Assembly (NCBI GenBank): GCA_021797225.1
Contig: JAKAAE010000036.1
Coordinates: 1-12,100 of the forward strand
Length of the DNA: 12,100 nucleotides
Direction: 5' to 3'
Origin: Thermoplasmata archaeon
GTDB lineage: Archaea > Thermoplasmatota > Thermoplasmata > Thermoplasmatales > Thermoplasmataceae
A program made the position numbers and the translations under genes. Positions 7,763-12,100 of the stretch are shown one piece after another (the stretch's first letter is position 1; every line of letters starts with the position of its first letter). The notes under the pieces were generated by a model, which saw nothing but the letters and a program-made list of their open reading frames with translations, was not told where the DNA came from and searched no databases.

Positions 7763-8308
7763 CCCAACCTTCTGGAGTTCCTTTTTAACCTTTATAACAG
7801 CCTGTTCTATTTCACTCTCTTCCTTGGCACCTGTACAGACAACCTTTCCTGATCCGAATAAAAGCAGAACAACCTTTGGCTCTTCAACCCTGTAAACAAG
7901 TCCCGGGAACTGCTCCGGTTCATACTCGACGTTTTCAAGCCCCAGTGACATTGCTATATCCGTAAGGTTGAGGTCCGATTCAAGATCGTATACAGCAACA
8001 ATGTTCTGGACTATGATATCGGGGTTATCATAAACTTCTATCTTTGCTTTCTTAAGCTTGTCAATAATTATATCTATAGTTTTTTTAACATTCTCAAGAT
8101 TTTTTGCACCTGTGCAGTTAACTTTCCCACTTCTGAAAATAAGAACTGCTGTTTTCGGGTCTTTCAATCTGTATATCAATCCCGGGAATTGCTCGGGCTC
8201 ATATTCTGATCCTTCAAGGGCAAGTGCTATTTTGCTTAAATCCAAATGTTCTGCAAGTGAAGTTGATGCAACTATGTTTTCAATTGTTATTTTTTCCATT
8301 TCACTCAT
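7754..8308 (-). CDS. tbp: TATA-box-binding protein
   Basis: A 184-residue archaeal TBP that binds the TATA element, bends DNA and recruits TFB and RNA polymerase. It is two imperfect direct repeats forming the saddle: about 7-90 and 98-181. Matching segments are EYEPEQFPGLIYRLKDPKTA (35-54) with IFRSGKVNCTGAK (57-69), and EYEPEQFPGLVYRVEEPK (128-145) with LFGSGKVVCTGAK (150-162). The expected DNA-intercalating phenylalanines are F41/F58 and F134/F151. There is no acidic C-terminal tail of the kind seen in some other archaeal TBPs. Length is normal. The start at 8308 is preceded by strong TATA elements. A second in-frame ATG (codon 4) is close behind. It converges on truD with a nine-base overlap. 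Its promoter sits in an inverted repeat that may allow self-binding (inference). Confidence 0.98.
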   Translation of the reverse strand: MSEMEKITIENIVASTSLAEHLDLSKIALALEGSEYEPEQFPGLIYRLKDPKTAVLIFRSGKVNCTGAKNLENVKKTIDIIIDKLKKAKIEVYDNPDIIVQNIVAVYDLESDLNLTDIAMSLGLENVEYEPEQFPGLVYRVEEPKVVLLLFGSGKVVCTGAKEESEIEQAVIKVKKELQKVGLI

Positions 8309-8330
8309 ATTAATCAGTATGTTTATATTT

Positions 8331-8375
8331 AAAGGGTATATAAAGGTTTTAATTTAGTTTATATATCTTCCCTTT
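8331..8375. repeat. Inverted repeat enclosing the tbp TATA box
   Basis: On the plus strand AAAGGGTATATAAA (8331-8344) is matched in inverse orientation by TTTATATA (8358-8365) and CCCTTT (8370-8375), with a four-base bulge (TCTT) between the two right-hand parts and a 13-base loop. RNA reading through from the SufT-like gene could form this stem. As DNA, it offers two facing TATA elements, one of them the tbp promoter. Confidence 0.6.
8334..8346 (-). promoter_or_regulatory. Consensus TATA box of tbp
   Basis: Minus-strand CCTTTATATACCC is a near-ideal archaeal TATA element. Its centre (about 8340) puts transcription start near 8314, giving a leader of roughly six bases before the tbp ATG. A second AT box, TTTAAATA (8333-8326), lies just downstream. 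Confidence 0.6.
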
Positions 8376-8386
8376 ATTCAACAAAT

Positions 8387-8689
8387 TTAATACATATTTA
8401 ACTGTTCTTTTGCATAATCTGTCATCATTTCCGGGTTCCACTGTGGGTCCCATACAAGTTCTACGTCCGCAGCCTCCACATCGGCAAGATTTTCCACGCA
8501 TTTCTGTGCTTCGGAGAGAATCCACGGAGTTACCGGGCATGTTGGTGCCGTCATGGTCATTTTTATATAAACTCTATTATTATCCGTAATTTCCACATCA
8601 TATACCAGTCCCAGGTTTACCACATCCATACCGATTTCCGGGTCTGATACCTCTTTTAATGCCTCAAGAACCTCATCTTTTGTTACCAT
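8387..8689 (-). CDS. MIP18/DUF59 family protein, SufT-like Fe-S cluster assembly factor
   Basis: A 100-residue single-domain DUF59 protein, the expected size. Relatives (SufT, MIP18/CIA2, PaaD) help load iron-sulfur clusters onto target proteins in the cytoplasm. Family marks are SDPEIGMDVVNLGLVYDVEI (15-34, with the DPE motif), TMTAPTCPVT (45-54, with conserved cysteine C51), and the C-terminal LVWDPQWNPEMMTDYAKEQL (78-97). I chose the ATG at 8689 over the longer frame from 8722 because a TTTAAATA box (8719-8712) lies 26 bases before it, so the upstream codons would not be in the mRNA; the conserved domain also starts here. A perfect inverted repeat covers this promoter, suggesting control by a dimeric regulator, which would make sense for an iron- or redox-linked gene. 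It sits 78 bases upstream of tbp in the same orientation, but tbp has its own promoter. Confidence 0.92.
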   Translation of the reverse strand: MVTKDEVLEALKEVSDPEIGMDVVNLGLVYDVEITDNNRVYIKMTMTAPTCPVTPWILSEAQKCVENLADVEAADVELVWDPQWNPEMMTDYAKEQLNMY

Positions 8690-8711
8690 AAGATATTCAA
8701 TGTTAAATATG

Positions 8712-8719
8712 TATTTAAA
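8712..8719 (-). promoter_or_regulatory. TATA box of the SufT-like gene
   Basis: Minus-strand TTTAAATA is centred about 26 bases before the ATG at 8689, matching a leaderless transcript and fixing the shorter start. Confidence 0.6.
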
Positions 8720-8737
8720 CATTATTTAATGTTTAAA
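8714..8737. promoter_or_regulatory. Perfect inverted repeat over the SufT-like promoter: candidate operator
   Basis: TTTAAACATTA (8714-8724) and TAATGTTTAAA (8727-8737) are exact reverse complements separated by TT. The left arm overlaps six bases of the SufT-like TATA box, and the site lies about 47 bases before the box assigned to the divergent EamA gene. The symmetry fits binding by a homodimeric helix-turn-helix protein that would block TBP. AT-rich DNA produces such palindromes by chance now and then. Confidence 0.5.
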
Positions 8738-8783
8738 CTTCTGAATTTTACAATAAAATTATAAATGCTTAATAAAAAAATTC

Positions 8784-8791
8784 TTTATTAA
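8784..8791 (+). promoter_or_regulatory. TATA-like box of the EamA transporter gene
   Basis: TTTATTAA is centred about 23 bases before the ATG at 8810, so a leaderless start there is likely. It lies too close to the TTG at 8795 for that codon to be transcribed. Confidence 0.4.
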
Positions 8792-8809
8792 CCATTGTTA
8801 ATTTCATGT

Positions 8810-9718
8810 ATGGGTACTAGGGGTGACGTCGCGCTGTTTATAATTATGGTTACATCATGGGGAATCAATTACCCGGTGTTGAAAATTGCCCTGAATTATA
8901 CGACGCCGTATGCTCTGCTATTTTATAGAATTCTGTTCTCATTCATTTTTATTTATATAATATTCCGGCCAAAACTTCATTTAAAATTATCGAGGCATGA
9001 TATTATTCCCCTATTCGTGCTCTCCCTCCTTGATGTGGTTATCTGGATGGAGCTATGGTTTGTTGCTGAAACAACTATTTCTGCATCCCTCACATCCATA
9101 CTTATCTACACATACCCCATAATATCGACGCTGATGGCAATAATATTCCTGGGCGAGCATTACAATAAATATGTATTTCTAGGGATAGGCCTCGGATTTG
9201 CAGGTATTCTGGTTATATTTTCAAATTCCCTCAGCACCGGATTAAAGCCAGGTCTCATAATAGCGCTACTCGGCGCTGTAATGTGGGCATTGGGCACAAT
9301 GTATTATATGAAATACCACACGAAACGTGACAGGGAAACAACCAACTTCTACCAGTTCGGATTTGCTATTATACCTACACTTGTAATAGCCGTGATTGCC
9401 AATCCGGATATTAAGGCATTTGAACTTAGTCCGCTCCTTATTGTACTAGTCCTTATAATGGCCATACCGGGCACAGCAGTTGCATATTATGCATTCATGC
9501 ACTTAAACAGAAAATACGGTGTATCTACAATATCCTCATTCCTATTTGTGGTTCCTGCACTTTCCGTGGTTTTCAGCTTCATTATACTGGGGGAGGTACC
9601 TACCATACTTGAAATGGGAGGGCTCCTCATGGTAGCCGCAGGAATATTCTTCTCTGCAAAAGGCACAAAGGAAAACGGTTCCGGTAAAAAAGTTCACGGG
9701 CGGAATTCCCTTTCATAA
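8810..9718 (+). CDS. EamA-family (drug/metabolite transporter superfamily) permease
   Basis: A 302-residue membrane protein with about ten hydrophobic helices arranged as two EamA repeats (about 5-138 and 148-287). Typical marks are the N-terminal WGINYPVLKIAL (about 17-28) and the repeat-end motifs FLGEHY (first half) and ILGEVPT (second half), each followed by a GxxLxxxG-type helix. DMT exporters of this type move amino acids, metabolites or drugs; some act as importers. The substrate cannot be read. I chose the ATG at 8810; an in-frame TTG five codons upstream (8795) is possible but lies too close to the TATA box. The hydrophilic C-terminal tail (about 19 residues, ending VHGRNSLS) is partly encoded in the overlap with the convergent CoaD-fusion gene. 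Confidence 0.9.
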   Translation: MGTRGDVALFIIMVTSWGINYPVLKIALNYTTPYALLFYRILFSFIFIYIIFRPKLHLKLSRHDIIPLFVLSLLDVVIWMELWFVAETTISASLTSILIYTYPIISTLMAIIFLGEHYNKYVFLGIGLGFAGILVIFSNSLSTGLKPGLIIALLGAVMWALGTMYYMKYHTKRDRETTNFYQFGFAIIPTLVIAVIANPDIKAFELSPLLIVLVLIMAIPGTAVAYYAFMHLNRKYGVSTISSFLFVVPALSVVFSFIILGEVPTILEMGGLLMVAAGIFFSAKGTKENGSGKKVHGRNSLS

Positions 9719-10671
9719 ATGTCCGGGCGCAGACGTGGCATAAAGGCATTTCTCACGGATTCATATATCAGTGTGCTCCTTGTAACCATGTTGCCAGAGA
9801 TAAGACCGGTAATCCCCCTCTCACGCCCAATTTTTTTAATTCCATAACTATCTTCAACAAACTGGTTTGTACTGCTTCCTGATTTTATCGCATCCATAAC
9901 CGCATCAGGCATTTCAAAACCTGATCCGAACCCCGATGTAATATAACTGTATCTGTCAACTATAATACAATAATGCAGATCATAATATGTATCATTTATT
10001 TTGTTATAAAACAGGCCAGATTCGATCCCGATAGAATAATCATTATCTTTTAACCCGTACATTGCTCTACTGCTGGCATATCTCATAGTATCCTCACCGA
10101 ATGGCTGTTCGCCTCCGGTTTTATAATCTGTATTTTTTATCAATGTGTAATTTTTCATTATTCCTCTTATAAATTTTTCCGCAGCTTCGAATTTCAGGTC
10201 ATTGCAGGTTGAAATTGCTATTTTCACAGGGTTTTTACGTCTACCGGTTTTTGTGACCTCACCCTTGAATATTCTCGAAGAGCTGATGGGAAAGAGGTCT
10301 TCCGCAAGCACATAGGGTATTTTTATAACATGCAACGGCTCTTTTCCCATTGTTCTGCGCTTTTCATTTATCCTTCTCGCACTGGTATAAGTCTCAGGAG
10401 AAACAACCAGCACAGCATTTTCCACATCAAGTGTATTCCCCATTGCTGAATCCAGTGGATGAATTTCATAATTTTCTGTGAGTTTATCCATTAATTTTTT
10501 TACGCCGGCTGCTCTCTTTGTGTACGGAATAGCCTTATTTTTGTGTGATTTTACATAATCGTCAGAAGTTACTCCGATTATGACCCTGTTGCCTGTATGA
10601 AATGCAGCCCGGAGCAATTCTTCGTGGCCTTTGTGAAGTGTATTGAATGTGCCCCCTACAAGCGTTAACAT
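9694..10671 (-). CDS. coaD: Fused phosphopantetheine adenylyltransferase / DUF84 NTP phosphatase
   Basis: A 325-residue two-domain protein. The first domain (1-145) is an archaeal/eukaryotic-type PPAT that joins ATP and 4'-phosphopantetheine to dephospho-CoA. It has GGTFNTLHKGH (6-16, with nucleotidyltransferase signature H13xGH16), VIIGVTSDDYV (30-40) and the second signature PISSSRI (128-134). The second domain (149-325) matches the DUF84/YjjX-like inosine/xanthosine triphosphatase fold. It opens with KIAISTCNDLKFEAAEKF, then GEQPFGEDTMRYASSRA (187-203), the acidic core YSIGIESGL (212-220, E217) and GLISGNMVTRSTLIYESV (289-306). These phosphatases clear non-canonical purine nucleotides. Both active sites look intact, so the protein is probably bifunctional. 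I recall similar fusions being annotated in Thermoplasmatales. It has its own TATA box directly after the aminotransferase stop, and its 3' end overlaps the convergent transporter by 25 bases. Confidence 0.93.
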   Translation of the reverse strand: MLTLVGGTFNTLHKGHEELLRAAFHTGNRVIIGVTSDDYVKSHKNKAIPYTKRAAGVKKLMDKLTENYEIHPLDSAMGNTLDVENAVLVVSPETYTSARRINEKRRTMGKEPLHVIKIPYVLAEDLFPISSSRIFKGEVTKTGRRKNPVKIAISTCNDLKFEAAEKFIRGIMKNYTLIKNTDYKTGGEQPFGEDTMRYASSRAMYGLKDNDYSIGIESGLFYNKINDTYYDLHYCIIVDRYSYITSGFGSGFEMPDAVMDAIKSGSSTNQFVEDSYGIKKIGRERGITGLISGNMVTRSTLIYESVRNAFMPRLRPDIYEREFRP

Positions 10672-10690
10672 AAAAAGTAAATAGAGAATT

Positions 10691-10700
10691 ATTATAAAAT
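10691..10700 (-). promoter_or_regulatory. TATA box of the coaD-DUF84 gene
   Basis: Minus-strand ATTTTATAAT is centred about 25 bases before the ATG at 10671. It begins six bases after the aminotransferase stop codon, so this gene can be transcribed separately from the upstream one. Confidence 0.5.
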
Positions 10701-10705
10701 ATTAT

Positions 10706-11908
10706 TTAAAGAGACTGTTTCTCTTCCTTTATAGTTTTTGCAAGCCTTTTTATTCCTTCTTTGATGTCCTCATCACTGGAATATGTAAAATTAAGCCTCA
10801 TTGTGTTTAATTCAGGTTCATTATGATAAAATGCCGATCCTGTAACATATGCCACCTTATTGTTTATGGCACGTTTCAGCATTTTAAATGCATCCATATT
10901 CTTGCTCAATTTTACCCACAGGAACATTCCACCGTCAGGCCTGGACCATGTGGCATCCTCCATATAGTCATCGAGGGCCTCAAGCATGATATCCCTCTTT
11001 TTTCTGTACAAATCTATAGTTTTTGGTATCTGTTTATAGATTATTCCTTTCCTGATATATTCGTAGGCAATATACTGGGATAATGAATTGGTTGCTAAAT
11101 CCATAGCCTGCTTGAGTTTGTTGAATTCATCAAGAACCTCGGGCTGCGAAACAGTAAATCCAGTTCTCAGTCCCGGCGCCATGATTTTGGAAAATGTACC
11201 CAGGTATGTCACCATTTCATTTTTATCCAGGCTTTTAAGTGTCGGTATTTTCTGCCCCGAATATCTCAAATCTCCATAGGGATTATCCTCTATAATCGGT
11301 ATATCGTACTGCTCTGCGATTTCAAGCAGGTGTTTTCTCCTATCAAGGGGCATTGTATACCCGGCCGGGTTCTGGAATGTTGGTATAGTGTATATAAATT
11401 TGGGTTTTGTTCCCCTGGATTTAAGGTCTCTGAGCTTATCTTCGAGCTCGGTGGTTATCATTCCCTCATCATCCATACTCACACCAACAGATTTCACCTG
11501 ATTGGCCGTCAGTGAAGAAAGCATTCCCACATATGTTGGAGCTTCTGTTACCACATATTCTCCGGGATTTGCAAATATTATAGGTAATGCATACAGGGCC
11601 TGCTGAGAACCTGTGGTGAGCATGATATTCTCGGGTGCGACATTTATATTCTCATCTCTTTTCAGATATTCGGCAAGTTGATCTTTCAGTTCAGGAAGAC
11701 CCTCTGTCTGTCCATACTGCAATGCGGAAGATGCATAGTTGTCCATTATATCATCCAGTATATCCTTGAGTTCCTTTGAAGGAAAGGTTTCCGGATTGGG
11801 CAGGCCACCACCAAAGGATATCATCCCGGGCATATGTATATACTTTAAAAGCTCCCTGATTTCAGAGGACTTTAAATTTTTCATATTGTCAGAAAATTCA
11901 AATTTCAT
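10706..11908 (-). CDS. PLP-dependent class I aminotransferase (LysN / aromatic aminotransferase-like)
   Basis: A 400-residue fold-type I aminotransferase of normal length, cytosolic. PLP-site marks are ISFGGGLPNPETFP (30-43, substrate loop), YGQTEGLPELK (65-75), TTGSQQAL (98-105), PTFQNPAG (176-183, with N180 facing the cofactor), IIEDNPYGDLRY (205-216, with D208 and Y211), the Schiff-base lysine K241 in GTFSKIMAPGLRTGF (237-251), and R371 in MRLNF for the substrate carboxylate. The pattern is that of the MocR-less subgroup Ib enzymes such as Thermus LysN (2-aminoadipate aminotransferase), archaeal aromatic aminotransferases and kynurenine aminotransferase II. Specificity among 2-aminoadipate, aromatic and branched/other amino acids cannot be decided from sequence alone. 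It is transcribed from a well-placed TATA box and has no obvious pathway partners here. Confidence 0.95.
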   Translation of the reverse strand: MKFEFSDNMKNLKSSEIRELLKYIHMPGMISFGGGLPNPETFPSKELKDILDDIMDNYASSALQYGQTEGLPELKDQLAEYLKRDENINVAPENIMLTTGSQQALYALPIIFANPGEYVVTEAPTYVGMLSSLTANQVKSVGVSMDDEGMITTELEDKLRDLKSRGTKPKFIYTIPTFQNPAGYTMPLDRRKHLLEIAEQYDIPIIEDNPYGDLRYSGQKIPTLKSLDKNEMVTYLGTFSKIMAPGLRTGFTVSQPEVLDEFNKLKQAMDLATNSLSQYIAYEYIRKGIIYKQIPKTIDLYRKKRDIMLEALDDYMEDATWSRPDGGMFLWVKLSKNMDAFKMLKRAINNKVAYVTGSAFYHNEPELNTMRLNFTYSSDEDIKEGIKRLAKTIKEEKQSL

Positions 11909-11928
11909 AATATATAATGAAAATGAAA

Positions 11929-11936
11929 TATTTAAA
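11929..11936 (-). promoter_or_regulatory. TATA box of the aminotransferase gene
   Basis: Minus-strand TTTAAATA is centred about 24-25 bases before the ATG at 11908, again indicating a leaderless mRNA. Confidence 0.55.
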
Positions 11937-12100
11937 GTTCATTATTATATCATAAATGGAATCACCAGAATAAGCACGAATGTATACAGTATATCCTGAT
12001 GCAGTGATGTTATATAATTGATTTTTTAAAGAGTAAAGCATAAAATATCAATCGTAAACATGGCATTACAATAAATATATGCGGTCAAATAAAAAAATAT

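Noticed and set aside
11940..12100. Possible gene end or start beyond the aminotransferase promoter
   Set aside because: The longest stretch is a roughly 25-codon hydrophobic minus-strand frame bounded by stops, with no start or family match.

Overview
The window looks like part of the chromosome of a Thermoplasmatales archaeon, most like the Ferroplasma/Acidiplasma group. This is inferred from an archaeal PolD small-subunit gene, a TATA-binding protein, an archaeal TruD, a fused CoaD-type/DUF84 protein, AT-rich DNA, and TATA boxes lying about 25 bases before start codons, as expected for leaderless mRNAs. No rRNA, tRNA, CRISPR array or intact insertion sequence was seen.

Layout. At the left edge is the N-terminal part of a minus-strand PolD small-subunit gene (1-347). 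It is followed by about 780 bases of AT-rich DNA with no intact gene and at most a faint trace of decayed coding sequence. A two-gene minus-strand operon comes next: an MFS transporter (from 3747 or 3762 down to 2344), directly abutted by a metal-dependent amidohydrolase of the prolidase/imidazolonepropionase-like group (2343-1129). A second gene-free stretch of about 900 bases separates this operon from a plus-strand housekeeping group: IMP dehydrogenase (guaB), a small winged-helix-like protein, and tRNA pseudouridine synthase TruD. TruD converges with TBP on the minus strand. Upstream of TBP is a MIP18/SufT-like Fe-S assembly protein, also on the minus strand, and divergent from it is an EamA-family transporter on the plus strand. 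The transporter overlaps tail-to-tail with a minus-strand fused phosphopantetheine adenylyltransferase/NTP phosphatase. A class I PLP aminotransferase, also minus strand, completes the window; its last 190 bases hold no gene I can support.

How it works together. Most genes are core functions: replication, GTP synthesis, tRNA modification, transcription initiation, Fe-S maturation, CoA synthesis and nucleotide sanitation, and amino-acid transamination. Nearly all appear to have their own TATA box, so few long operons are expected. The exception is the MFS-amidohydrolase pair, which looks like an uptake-and-hydrolysis module in an accessory island bounded by gene-poor DNA. The most interesting regulatory signals are a perfect inverted repeat (11-bp arms) over the promoter of the SufT-like gene, and an inverted repeat enclosing the TBP TATA box. 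I do not see a clearly undescribed multi-gene system.
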